A stretch of 64,000 bases of DNA, taken from positions 3,169,005 through 3,233,004 of the forward strand of contig JACDOX010000030.1 in NCBI GenBank assembly GCA_014549065.1, given 5' to 3'. Positions 1-10,700 of the stretch are shown piece after piece. Made by a program: the position numbers and the translations under genes. A model generated the notes under the pieces. That model searched no databases. It saw only the letters and a program-made list of their open reading frames with translations, and was not told the origin of the DNA. Source of the stretch: Cardinalis cardinalis (lineage: Eukaryota > Chordata > Aves > Passeriformes > Cardinalidae). Position 1 is the stretch's first letter. The number at the start of each line of letters is the position of its first letter.

Positions 1-149
1 CCGCTTCTTCTTTTCCCTCCTTTCTGCTGAATTATTCATATTGTCAGTGGTGAAGCCAGGACTATTAGCATGCATCAGACATGCTGTTTGTCTGTTTGCT
101 AACATTCTTCATTCAAGACTTGTTAACTACCAGACAAGCTTAACACGCT

Positions 150-292
150 TCTCTTTTTTCCCCTCCTCTCCTCTTTCCCTTCGTCTCTCCCCCCTCGCTC
201 CCTCCCTCGCTCCCTCCCTCCCCTCTCTTTTCCCTACCCTTCTGCCTGCTCTGCTCCCTTCCCTTCGCCGCCGTCCCTGCCACCCCTCGCTC
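150..292 (+). repeat. Polypyrimidine (CCCTCGCTCCCTCC-like) tract in promoter
   Basis: About 140 bases that are nearly all C and T on the + strand, including imperfect CTCGCTCCCTCC units at about 195-225, lie immediately 5' of the GC-rich core. Long frames on both strands here give only Ser/Pro/Leu or Arg/Glu/Gly low-complexity peptides, which is a composition effect and not coding. Such tracts near vertebrate start sites are nuclease-sensitive and can form triplex DNA or bind poly-C proteins; that role is inference here. Confidence 0.7.
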
Positions 293-299
293 GCAGCCG

Positions 300-486
300 C
301 CCATTGTTGCCGGCGGGGCCGGTGCGGGCGCGGGGCGAGGCCGCCTCCCGGGCCTGCCCGGCCGCGCAGATGCGCCGCCTCGCCCGGAGCCTCCCGCCCG
401 CCTTCCCGGGGACTGCGGAGCCGCCAGGGGAACACCCAGCGCCGCATCCATCGGCGGCTCGCGGGCCGCCGTCCCGCCCTGCCAGG
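300..486 (+). other. Putative first exon, ending at a GT donor
   Basis: The GC-rich segment ends in GCCAGG followed by GTAAGC, a near-ideal vertebrate donor at 486/487. The 5' edge is not visible and is set arbitrarily inside the island core. One ATG at 370 opens a frame through the donor; its peptide starts MRRLARSLPPAF and is rich in Pro and Arg. The start context is weak (C at -3), so the exon may be entirely 5' UTR. No matching second exon was recognised downstream, implying a very long first intron or an exon beyond the window. The gene identity is unknown. Confidence 0.45.
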
Positions 487-2822
487 GTAAGCTGCTCCCG
501 CCGGAGCGCAGGGGATGCCAAGTGGGAAAATCAAGTTTCGGGAACTACGTGGGGATCGGCACATTGGCTCGCGTCTGCCTGATAATTTATGATTAACCAG
601 GAGTGCGTTATCAGCCCGGCGAGGTCCAGGCTCGTTCGGGAGGATCGCTTTGCTGCCTATTAAGGATGTGATAGACTAATATTTGCTATTGTTGCTGTTT
701 TTTAGGTTCTCTTCTCCCTCTCTATCGAGTCTGCCCCTCCCTTCGCTAGCCTGTTTAAAACCAGCAAGCTTCATTTTCTTAGCAGACAAAGGTCGATCAC
801 AGCTTTTATTTCTGAATGCAAATGTTCTAGGACTTGTGCCAGTCCTGCCTTCATTGAGCACAATATAACTGCTTTCCTGAATGGCGCTTCCCCCTTTCCT
901 TCTAAAAAATAAAAATAGAAGGGAGCTTAAGAGAAGAAACAAAAGTTGGGCGGTGCAAGTTTTTTACATTTATTTAATATTTCAGTCTGTGTGAAGCATT
1001 ATTAAGCATCCCTGTGCAGAGCAGCTGTAACGTAGCCACCAGCCAGTGCATGGGGTTTATTTGTAGGGACACATAGGAGAGAAGGGACCTGGTGGCATTG
1101 CTCAACTCCTGGCTTTGCAGGTAACTATCTGATGCTCTTCAATGATTGTATCTCATCACATTTACATTTCCTGATTTTCTTAGCGACATNAATTTGAACA
1201 TAAATATTTTCATCATTCATGTTTAAGTTTTTTGATACCTGGAATTGTTCATTATTAGTTTCTAATTACCANTTTTATAATATATTTAAAAAATGATGTT
1301 TTTCAAGGCCTTTAAAGGTCCATAAGTGCCAAAAGTGTATTTTCTTTTTATCTTTTTACGTATGTGACCTGGCACATGCTCACGCACACTCCCACTCTCT
1401 TTCTCTTCGTGTGTTAATGAAGGAATTTATTTTAAGTGGAATACTTAAATATTAGAGTAATGCCATTTATAGACCAAAGTAGCATGTGGATAGAGAAGTA
1501 CTGAGTTAGGCACAATTTGACAGATAGTTNAACACTTAGGATTTATTACTACTGTGAAATTGCCAGACTTACAATAATAGGTATTTTCAATTCTTTATAT
1601 AGACTAATCTAGTGGAAATTAAAGTATCTGAAAATAAATATATTTTAGGACACTTTATGAGGAAACTAGTCCTTTCATATGTATTTCTAAACCAAAATGC
1701 TTTTTCTGCACACTGGAAAAAATGAGAGGCTTGTGTAAAATATTGTAATCTTTCCCTGTTAATTTTATTTATGTCTAGGATTTAAAGTAAATAACAGACC
1801 AAATACATATAAGTTCAGGGGTTTTCTCTGCAAAAAAACAAATTAAAAAGAAAAACCCAACTAAATAAAGCCCCCCCCCCAAAAAAACCAAAATAATTTG
1901 AAAATACCTAGTGACTTATACAAAAATAATTTTAAATTCAGGCCATTGACAGCATTGTATCAAAACCATCTCGGTATTGGCATTGCATTAGAANTATTTT
2001 ATGGCAACATAAACTGAAATACAACTCATAACTTTAAGTAGTAAAGCAGTATTTATTGGCTGATCATGCTCAAAGTAACTAGAGAATATTTTAGTGAACT
2101 GTGTAGATTGAGAAAGGAATTTAGGAGCCTATGACTTGGTGATAGCTAAAATTAATTTCTTCAAAGTAGTTTTTAGAGGCCTGTAGCAGCTACACGGTAC
2201 AATGCAAATAACATNTTAGTTGAGGGTTCACAAACTGCTGAACACTCCTCACTGAGAAATTTCAGAGTACTCGGCAGTATTGCTCCTAATGATGCTATTT
2301 ATCTAAAGAAGAGGNTTTTTTATCCTTAGGTTGTAATACTTGGGGGCTGCTTTGTTGATGAGGACTAGCTTAAAGGAATATAAAATTGTTTCTCACATAT
2401 TAGTTCATTATTTTATGGAGNCTTGCTAGAAATTACTTCTGCAAGTAAAAGAAGCAGAATTGCCTGGTTTATTTCACAGTGAGGGTTTCTATAAGTGTGC
2501 TGATCATAGCAGTGTATAAAGACCACGTGCGTGTTAATTGAAGAGGGATTAAAATCTGTTCATTAGATTGGCAATTTGCAGGGTTTAAATTTAAAANTAT
2601 TTTTAGTCTGTAACTTGAAATATAACTGCTGATAGAACTATTCAGCCCCTCAGATGAATGTCTTCAGAAATTATGCGTGTGAGCTGGAGCATTTACATTT
2701 TGAAAGTGTTTTGTGTTGGAGTGCCAGGATTCTTGTACAAAATGTTTGGTGCACGTAATGAAAAANGAAAAGCATAGACAATACTTTGCTTAATTAAAAG
2801 ATTTATTTTATAGCTGGCTAGG
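487..2822. other. Proximal part of presumed first intron, no gene
   Basis: AT-rich DNA with frequent stops in all frames and several isolated N bases. The first 150 bases still belong to the CpG-island shoulder and include a pyrimidine-rich stretch at 698-745. No recognisable transposon, RNA gene or exon was seen. A C10-A7 homopolymer junction lies at 1871-1887. Confidence 0.6.
1871..1887. repeat. C10-A7 homopolymer junction
   Basis: Ten C residues are followed directly by seven A residues within an A-rich stretch (about 1830-1900). It is low-complexity, slippage-prone sequence with no further function visible. Confidence 0.85.
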
Positions 2823-2886
2823 ATGAAGTTTGGCATATTTTCAGATAATAATTATGAAGTTTTGCATATTTTCAGGTAATAATTGA
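2823..2886. repeat. Two-copy 32-bp tandem duplication
   Basis: Two head-to-tail copies with period 32, each containing GCATATTTTCAG and TAATAATT, differ at only a few positions. Copy 1 runs 2823-2854 and copy 2 runs 2855-2886. It looks like a local duplication; no mobile-element ends are visible. Confidence 0.8.
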
Positions 2887-3059
2887 GTGAAATGGAATTA
2901 AAATAATCTATGATAGAGCAAGTTGAGGGCAAAATGAGTGTTTCTCCCTCATCTCAATCCTCAAAATGCAATTTTGTCCTCCGAAAGGAAATTTAAGGAG
3001 TTGCTGGTAAATGAATTATCTCTTGTTAACCTCCCACCTATCTTGGCTGAAAATCTGGC

Positions 3060-3190
3060 TTTTACATACTGGTGTGGAGAGCGAGGGGAACACAGGGGTA
3101 AGGTCCGTGTGTTCTAGGCCTGAGAGGGTGCGGAGTGCTGGGCAGAGCCGCGCTCCGTGCGTGGCACAGCAGTGATCCCACAGGAACAGG
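3060..3190. promoter_or_regulatory. Minor CpG-rich patch, possible alternative promoter or exon
   Basis: Several CpGs fall within about 120 bases (for example GCCGCGCTCCGTGCGTGG near 3145-3165) in otherwise CpG-poor DNA. A donor-like GGGTAAGG lies at 3096-3103. This could be a minor alternative first exon or a hypomethylated element. The patch is too short to call a CpG island and may be chance. Confidence 0.25.
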
Positions 3191-3316
3191 ATCTGCAGGC
3201 AGGCAGGCTACCATGGGATCCTCACTGCCAGAGATAGCAACTGGGCCATCTGGCTAAACTTTTTCAAATTATTTGTAATTTCGCCCCGATGAACGTGTCC
3301 GGATTTGGATCAGGTT

Positions 3317-3400
3317 AAGAGAGATTTTATTGTGGGTAAAGGGGAGGGAAAAGGGAGAAGAAGGAAGGGAAAGAGAATGAAGCGGGAGTTAGCTCTTCTA
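3317..3400. repeat. Polypurine-rich stretch
   Basis: The + strand is mostly A and G from about 3319 to 3390, with repeated GGGAAAAGGGAGAAGAAGG-type segments. It is low-complexity sequence with no coding potential visible. Confidence 0.65.
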
Positions 3401-3604
3401 GATGTGAGTGCAGTCCGGGGTTCTCGCCTTTGTTGAATGTGTGAGATGAGTAGGACTGTGTGGCTGGATTGTATTTTCTGTGGCTCTATGGGTACAGCAC
3501 TGTCTTCTCATAGTACATGCCAAGTATCCATAAACCTTCAGTAGCAGCTAAGGAGGAATAAAAGGAGTGGAAGGAATGCCTTTTCTCATCCACTTTTCTT
3601 TAGG

Positions 3605-3640
3605 AAAAAAAAAAATTTTTTTTTTTGGAAGCGGGGGGGG
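3605..3640. repeat. A11-T11 palindrome followed by G8
   Basis: Eleven A residues (3605-3615) abut eleven T residues (3616-3626), a perfect self-complementary block. A run of eight G residues follows at 3633-3640. It may form a cruciform and is a likely site of sequencing or assembly length error. Confidence 0.8.
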
Positions 3641-4084
3641 ATGTAATTCACATCCATTCAGTGCTTCATCAGCTCCCCTGCGAGCAGAATGGGTTCTGTG
3701 CTGCACTCGGCCTCCATCCGTGTGCCACATGTTCCATAAACCTTGGCAGGGCCTTGGTGCTCAGAGTCTGCCATGCACATGGGTGCTCAGGGCGGGGGCA
3801 GGCCCGTGATGGTGACACCTTCCCTCAGGAAAATGGAAATGTGCTCTAATTAGGCATTTTTCCTGCTAACTGCATCAGTCCCTCGCAGCTTGAAGCAGGT
3901 GCCGGTAATCAGCCCTCCCTCCTCCCCCTGCAGTGGTGGTGCTTGAGCAGGTCTGAGATGCACAACAAAGCCACGCTGCCACAGTTCTAATGCTGGTTTA
4001 TGGTGCCTGTACCTGTCTGAGAAGGGGGAAAAAAGAATTTAAAAATATGATTGCAGATGTTTGGTTTCTCAAACAAGACATAGT

Positions 4085-4165
4085 GTGGAGCGTGTTCCTT
4101 CGTAGCTGCATGCGTGTTCGTGCAGTGTGTGCTCGCCCAGCGCGTTTGATTGTCGCAGAGATAAG
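4085..4165. promoter_or_regulatory. Compact CpG-dense segment
   Basis: About nine CpGs fall within roughly 80 bases (GAGCGTG, TTCGTAG, TGCGTGTTCGTG, CTCGCCCAGCGCG, GTCGCAG), several in a GTG/GCG-rich context. That is far above the local background. Retention of many CpGs in non-island DNA suggests constraint or germline hypomethylation. No exon structure is evident. Confidence 0.3.
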
Positions 4166-5137
4166 TGTTCATTTATTCAGTGTGTGTGCAGCTAGACTCN
4201 CGTTTGCAGCCAGAGGACAAAAAGTTGGAATCCCTGTAGCCAGCACAATAGGCGTTCCCCAGCAGCAATCCCAGTAGATAGCAAATGGATGGGTAGGTGT
4301 TTGGAAGTGCACACNCACTTCTGCAAGTCCTGAGTTTATCTGCTGTAAACTGTACTGGGCTGTGCAGATCTGTGCTTGTTTATGCATCTGACTCCATACC
4401 TGAGCCACAATTCATTGAATTCTGTGNACTGAGTTTGATGGGCTTTGGAGCAGTCCCTCTCCACCAGATATTCACTAACATAGTCTGTGTACACATTTGT
4501 GGAATCACTAGTGATTCTGGCCTGTAACTTCTTACTAGGGAACAAACCAGCCCATGATTTTCTTAGGAAATCTGTCCACAGGTATTCCTCTGCACTCACA
4601 GAGGATATTTTAAANCTCCAGTTCTAGAAGGGTTTTATTTAAATTTGACTTGTGATCTCCAAAATAGAATGTAATTCTGTTCAAGATACCTTCATTTGTA
4701 GAGGGATATGTAGGANTAAAATGCTCCGGATCAGGCCTTTTGCAGCCTATCTTTTAGAAAAAAATATACCATCAAATATGAGATCTCATAATTTTGAGTT
4801 GCCCTTTATAAAAACTGTATTTTTTCACAGATTAGTGTTACCATTTATTTAGTAGTTGTATACTCCTCGTTCTTGCATACNTTTGAAATTTGCTGTTCTG
4901 TACCTCTGGAAACAAAGGATCTGATCCAAAGGCCTCTGAAGGCGACAGGGGTTTTTTCACTGACTTCAAATGGGATTTGAATTAAGACTATATACATAAT
5001 AGTTTCAAATAAAGATCTGACTGCTACAGTGNTTTTCAGGGTCTTCCACATAACTTTTCAAAACTCATAAAAATTGTCTAGGCGTGATGCTCCAAAATAC
5101 ACATCTAAGCATGAATCCCGTTTTGTTGTTTTGCTTT

Positions 5138-5155
5138 AAAAAAAAAAGGGGGGGG
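5138..5155. repeat. A10-G8 homopolymer junction
   Basis: Ten A residues are followed immediately by eight G residues. It is a slippage-prone low-complexity site. Confidence 0.85.
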
Positions 5156-5229
5156 TGGTGCTCCAAAGAGCTTTATCTCACTGGTGCTCCAAATGAGTGT
5201 TCTATGAATAAAAAAGAGGGAATGCTGGG

Positions 5230-6060
5230 TCAATATTTGGTATGTAGCTGATGCATTACCTTATGCATTCTTTATTTAAATTAGGGCAGCCTTTTTGGAA
5301 GGAGTCTATAGATCTGAGATGGCAATGTACTGCCTATTTATTTTTACACACGTAAATTTAAATTAACCTCAACCGTCGTATCCTGTTATCTGCCAAGGAA
5401 AACATTTAGCTCCTGTCCAATCTGTGTGGAGTTTCAAAGTGATTTGCTCTTTTCAAACTTGTTAAAGCACAAATAGAAAAGTAAATTGCTTTGCATACCG
5501 ATCGAACATTTTGCAAAGGGGAGGGAAGAAGAGCTAAGGAAAAACGAATTTACTCTTATAATAACCAATATACCTTTATCAAATATTAATTAAGTCATCA
5601 TTTTCTACAGCCCTTGATTGATTGCATTTGAATTGCTGACTGATATTTTGCCATACTTTAAATCTGAAGGACACTTAGCGTGTTGCCCGTTTATTCAGAT
5701 ACCTTCACACAGATATGTTTGCTGTGGCATTCATTCAGCTCCTGAAGTTCTTTTGTCAATGTAAGCAGACATTTCCAGAGGAGAGGCCAGCTACAATTTC
5801 AATAATAAAAGAGTTCACATGGTTTTATAACTACAGAGGCAAATATTTCTGGAGNGCCAAATCAGAAAAAATAGTACTATTTAGGCTGGTGTTGTTTTCT
5901 TTATTTTTCTCTGATTTTTTTTTTCCTCATTTTACATAGTTTCAAAAGTAGAAAAATATCCTGCAAACAGGAGCTAGAAGACAAGGAGCAGCACCATCAA
6001 GTCTATTTATTTTAATGCTGGGGCGACAGGCCGCTGAACTGAGTAGCTTAGAGAAATATG
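5230..6060. promoter_or_regulatory. Candidate conserved enhancer block
   Basis: This AT-rich block keeps CpGs where neutral bird DNA usually loses them (CCGTCGTATCC near 5372, ACCGATCGAAC near 5500, AACGAATTT near 5545). It carries motifs typical of developmental enhancers: an exact PBX/HOX composite site TGATTGAT at 5615-5622, TTAATTAAG near 5587, and several TTTAAATTAA-type homeodomain cores. No transposon similarity or coding frame is visible. A POU octamer ATTTGCAT lies just downstream at 6293-6300. Function is inferred from motif content only, as no alignment was possible. Confidence 0.4.
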
Positions 6061-7630
6061 TGAGAGCAGAGCGTTTTTGTTTTTCACAGCCCTGCTAGGC
6101 CAAGGTGTTTTACACTGAAGTTAATTCCTCAGAGAGAGGATTCAGTTTAAGGGGCCTGTAAAAGTGATCACCAAATGCTGTTTTTTTCACACGAGTTAGG
6201 TTATTATTTCTGAAGCACTGCTTACAGTGACTGGTCTCAGGGAATGGCAGTAGCATAGGTGATCGAGGAGGGGCTGTTCTGTGGGAGAGTTCATTTGCAT
6301 TTTCATCTGCAGGGTGTAATAACCATAAAGCAGCTACAAATATTGACACTGTCTCAGATGGACAGTTGTTTCAGTCCAGGCAGTTCTGTGTTGGTGAACA
6401 CGAAGCTTTGACATGGACTTCTAAATGCATTGGCAATCTTTTCAGAGCTGCTCTTGCATTTTATTGGAATGCAGTGTGCAAAAGGCTAGGAAGGCTGTTT
6501 TGTTGCATCCAAGAGATTTTGATCGCTGTATTTGTTTTTCTACCCAAACACAAAGAGCTCTGGTATATTTACTTCTACATTTGTATATACAGCAAGTATC
6601 ATTTTCAAAAGATTTTCCTCTTTGATAAATCATTCTTTATTTTCTTCTTTTTTATGTATATATTTATTTTTCTCTCTGGTTGCAGACTTTTTTTTTTTTT
6701 TTTTTTTTTTTAAGGAAAGGAGAGTTCTCATGATCGTTTTGTTACCTTTGGCAGATAAGATGTATTGTCTGATTTGTCTATAGGAAACAAAATACTATAT
6801 CCAGTCCTGAGTCAGTGGAAAGTCTCCCACAGNTATCAGAGGGTTTTGGATTGTACTCTCAAACCCAACTAACACTAATTTAAAAACCTGATGCAGGAAG
6901 CCTGAACTCAAATGACTCTTAAAGTGCATTTAAAGAATGCTACATTCTGCACAGCCTTCAGACTTGGGCAGTGAGCTTTTGTACCTTCTTGCTTTACCCA
7001 GTTTAACCCAAGGAGTGTCAGAATCCTGCTTTCTGCCTTTAAGGGACACGGCACCAGTATTATTCCTAATCCAGCANGCATTTATGAATTGCAGGGTGCA
7101 CAGAAGGAATTGATCACATCCCAAAATGGATGGAAACTCTGTTACAGGCCCNAAGGACATACACAATTTTGCTGCAGGGGTTCATCAGGAGGTTTAGTTT
7201 CGGTTTTAAAGCAGTGTGACATGTAGGGGTTTTTGATTACTTAGTTATTATGTGAATAAATAATTAACATTTTAAAATTTGTTTTTATTAGTAACCACTT
7301 TATAAAAACAGTTTTCCAACTCGATCTGTTATGAAGATAGCTAGTTACCAGTTTTTAATTGAAGGTTATATGTTTCTCATTCTATAATTATTATAGAAGG
7401 AGGAATTAACATGATCACATGGAAATTTTGTTTCTTAAATGGAGATTTACATTGATGGATTGAAGGTTTAAGGTGCAGATTTACATTTAAATTACATATT
7501 ACATGACATTTACATTTTAAATTATACTAAAACAATTATTTCTACTGTCTTATTGGTACCTTTGAATGTCTTTATAAAATTATTTCATTTAAAGTATAAC
7601 CTACATTACTGTGTATATGTCTCATGTATG
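6061..7630. other. Non-coding stretch with poly-T tract
   Basis: No gene was found. The notable features are an exact octamer motif at 6293-6300 and a 24-base T run at 6688-6711. The remaining sequence, 7200-7620, is strongly AT-rich and stop-dense. The T run could be the reverse complement of a retroposed poly-A tail, but no target duplication or recognisable body was seen next to it. Confidence 0.55.
6688..6711. repeat. Poly-T tract (T24)
   Basis: An uninterrupted run of 24 T residues follows a T-rich stretch (6620-6687) and is followed by AAGGAAAGG. It is the longest homopolymer in the window. Confidence 0.9.
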
Positions 7631-7762
7631 AGATCTGAGTATTTTTTGTTTGAGTGTGCTCCTGTTTGGTGTAAATAAAAGGGAAGTTGCATGTACAGAT
7701 CTGAGTATTTTTTGTTTGAGTGTGCTCCTGTTTGGTGTAAATAAAAGGGAAGTTGCATGTAC
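7631..7762. repeat. Perfect two-copy 66-bp tandem duplication
   Basis: Two identical head-to-tail copies occupy 7631-7696 and 7697-7762; each begins AGATCTGAG and ends TTGCATGTAC. By eye no base differs between copies, so the duplication is recent or the copies are being homogenised. Because 66 is a multiple of three, a minus-strand frame through it repeats a 22-residue peptide twice, but that frame has no other coding support. Each unit contains an AATAAA hexamer on the + strand. Confidence 0.95.
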
Positions 7763-10700
7763 AGATTCACAGTACACATTTAGGATGCTATTTAGCACTT
7801 TATTTAGACTAGTGATTACTTCTGTATAGCACAAAAGATTTTTAGGGGTGGTATTTGACAGCATAAAAATGGTATCTATCTGGTGCTTGCATTTTGTTTT
7901 CCCCAAAATGATTTCAGGACTCAAAGCTCAGCGGTGTTGCTTAAGAGAAGAGAAAGGATTTCTATCTAATTAATTAATTAAAATCTCTTAAGGAATAGCA
8001 CATGGCTGCAGGTGCAGCCAGCTGGGCGTGAGGTGGCCTGGAGTCTCGAGGAATGGGCTGATTTGGGACAGGAAAGCCAGCTGTAAGGTGGTTGTGACTG
8101 TTGTAAGGAGNAGGCCAGAGTGGAAGTCAGTGAACACAGAGTTAAGTGTAATTTTCTTCGTGTTTGTGGAGGGTGCCACACATGTGTGTGTCCCTGCTGT
8201 GCAGGTCCCTTTGCTCCAGGACGCTGCGGGCCGTGTCTTGCAATCGGTTTTATCAAGTTGGAAGGAACTTAAAGTATGAGCATAATTCTCTTCCGAAAAT
8301 AGATTTCTTTACAGTGTCAGCTGGATATGGCTGGTTTGCACCCATATAAGGTTCTGGGCTGGACACAGAAGCACTAAAATTCCATTATTGTTGAAATAAT
8401 TGCTGCAAGCTTTTTAAATTTTGATGCCTCCTGAGCTGAATACGCCGAAGAGTCCACGCAGGCCTGGTGGTGGGTTGGACTTCACCTGGAAAAGGGGTGT
8501 GAGNGCACCTGTATCCAGTTCCTGAATTTTGTAACTTTCTTGTTCAGTATGTTCCTCCTGAGATACAATCTAACCTGAAACATTAAATGGAAGAGCAATT
8601 GAAGATTCAGCAGGAAGTGCTAACAAGCTCTCCTGAACATTAATCTGTGAAAAACTAGGCCTACACCTTAACTGTGTCTGTTAGTTTTAAGGTTGCAAGT
8701 AGTGGAAGAACAAATAGAAAAATCTTACAATTCAATTAACACCAGGAGATCAAGCTGAAAAGCCACTTTGCCAGTGCCCTTGCAGCCTCAGTTCTGGCTC
8801 TGTATGAGCATTTCTGTAGAGTGCTCAGGACAAGAAAGTTTCCACAGGTGACCAGTAGCTGTTGTATGGGTCAGCTTCTAATGACAATTTAAAAAAANTA
8901 AAGCCACTCTTCACAGAGTGAATTTCAGTTTCGTGCTGATGGCTATTTCAAGGCCTGCATAAAGTTTAANCCCCACTCAAATCACTTCAGATAGCCCCCA
9001 GCTTTTTTCTGGCTGTCGTGTACCATAAGCTACTACTGTAGAAGCTGCTGGAAGAAATAATGGGTACAAAGAACAATTAACACTTCTGGGACTGCAGATT
9101 ATTTTGATCACAGACTTTATTTAGTCATTCTTCTATCTTTTCTTGTAATATCCTTTAATTTGTAAAATATNAATCTAGACATGCTATTGTCCAGAAATTG
9201 GGCCGTGATGAATTGGGAATTGTGATGCCATTGTTTGGAAAAGTGAGTGAGAAGTTGGAAGATTCTTTTTCACTCAGCCTTGGGTATAAGAGCCTCTTCA
9301 AGTTTCCTCCTCTTTCCATGCCTCAGCACCTCCCCTTGTAAGTTGGAGATAAATCTGGTGTTGCCCATGAGATTTCTGGTGTGAGAAGCAGCTGATGTCT
9401 GAGTAAACCATGTACAGCCAGCACACAGCACAAAACCCTGCTCTGGGAAGGGAGAGTTGCTCAGAATGCAGAGCCTGCAGAATTTGAGGGGTCCAGTGCT
9501 GCCCTTGCACAAGGGGCATCTGGGATGTAGCTGCTGTTCTAGGCCTTGACTGCCTTTGAATGGAGGCTTTTTCTCATAGNTTTGGGAGGCCTTGCCTCCC
9601 AAAATTCACTAGTATTCCTTACCAAAGTGGAAAGGTTATGTATTGCTTGCCATGAGGTTTCTTTCATCACCACTATCTTGTAAACAATCGCTCTGTTTTA
9701 TGCATTGATAGATAATAGGAGAGACTAACACACTCAGCATCTGCATCAATATACCTGGAGTCAAAGTTCAGGTTGGATCTGAATAGCTTGGGAGAAGCAT
9801 GCTGTGAAATTGCCTGNTCTCTTATCCTTCCAGTTTAGGATTCTACTGTGCAAGTAATTAAAATCTGGTATGTTGATAGCATTTTAAGATATATGGGTAG
9901 GTTAGGTAGATCATTGCATAAAAAAATTTTNAAAAACCAATCCCCTGAACCTTTACAGAATACTAAACAATGACCATTAAAACTAGAACTTACAAATCAT
10001 AACNTTTTATGTGCTCCCTGCAGAACAGAAAGCTGGGAGGCAACTTTTAAAAATAAAGACATAAGCACATTTTACATGTTTTGTTTGCCAGACTTTTTTT
10101 TTCCTCTGACAATTCTATTCTTTTTATTCTACTGCTTGCCTAAGTGTAATTGAGTTTAGGATTCCTTTCTTTTTGCAGTATCCTCTCCTCTGTTTGCACT
10201 AGGAGCTTGGCTTCTGGGAGGCAGGAGGCAGGTTTGTCCACAGTGGCACTGTGGCACTGCAGTGGCTGGAGCAGCAGATGTCTGGGTCACTCTGTGTCCG
10301 GTGTCCCTTCCCCAAGAGCGTGGCCACCCTGGAGTGTCCCAGACACACACGGGTGCTCGGTGAGGAGCAGCTGAGTGCACAGAGCCACGCTGGTTCCACC
10401 GTGTGGACAGCTCCAGCAGGCCAGGGTGTTTCAGAAACACTGGAAAAGCTGTTTGGGTTTAGTTTTTCCCTGCATTTTTTATAAATGTGCCTGTGAAAAC
10501 CAAGTCCTGCAGGTGCTTATGCATAGGACTGACCTGTGCACCCACGTGTAGTCCTGGACTGGGACTCTCTGTGTCNTCTTTCCAAGTCCTCTCTGCCTGT
10601 CCAGCACATCCCCTCTCCCCTCATTCCAAGCCGCTTGGTGCTGACTGGCAAGCCAGTGCTTTGAGCCAAAGGTAGGAATACAGGAGTCCTGCAGCCAGAC

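Larger units (their letters stand above)
1..640 (+). promoter_or_regulatory. CpG-island promoter region
   Basis: GC content and CpG density rise sharply from about 250 to 640, with the densest part at 265-520, while the rest of the window is CpG-poor and AT-rich. The core holds Sp1-type GC boxes (GGCGGGG at 312-318) and a SOX-like CCATTGTT at 301-308. No TATA box is obvious. This is the usual design of a vertebrate CpG-island promoter with dispersed start sites. Transcription is inferred to run rightwards because a strong donor (GTAAGC) lies at 487 on the + strand and no equally good donor was seen on the minus strand. The AT-rich flank at 1-150 and the GATA-like motif near 610 may be proximal regulatory sequence. 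The downstream gene is not identifiable. An intragenic island or alternative promoter remains possible. Confidence 0.75.
2887..5229. other. Presumed intronic DNA with CpG-rich patches
   Basis: No gene was found. The stretch holds a GC/CpG-rich patch at 3060-3190, a polypurine stretch at 3317-3400, homopolymer junctions at 3605-3640 and 5138-5155, and a compact CpG-dense segment at 4085-4165. Open frames here are short, some are interrupted by N, and none resembles a known protein. Confidence 0.55.

Noticed and set aside
41..490. 149-codon plus frame across the CpG island
   Set aside because: It starts in AT-rich upstream DNA, runs through the polypyrimidine tract as Ser/Pro/Leu repeats, and stops at the splice donor; frames are open on both strands because of GC content.
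3095..3103. Donor-like GGGGTAAGG in the 3.1-kb CpG patch
   Set aside because: No acceptor or open exon could be paired with it; kept only as a weak note on the patch.
6688..6711. T24 as the tail of a minus-strand processed pseudogene
   Set aside because: No gene-like body on the expected side and no target-site duplication found.
9270..9602. Minus-strand frame with CPLC, CRLC and CAGC pairs that looks like a zinc finger
   Set aside because: The Cys pairs are irregularly spaced without matching His/Cys partners for a known finger class; the frame includes an N and lacks splice support.
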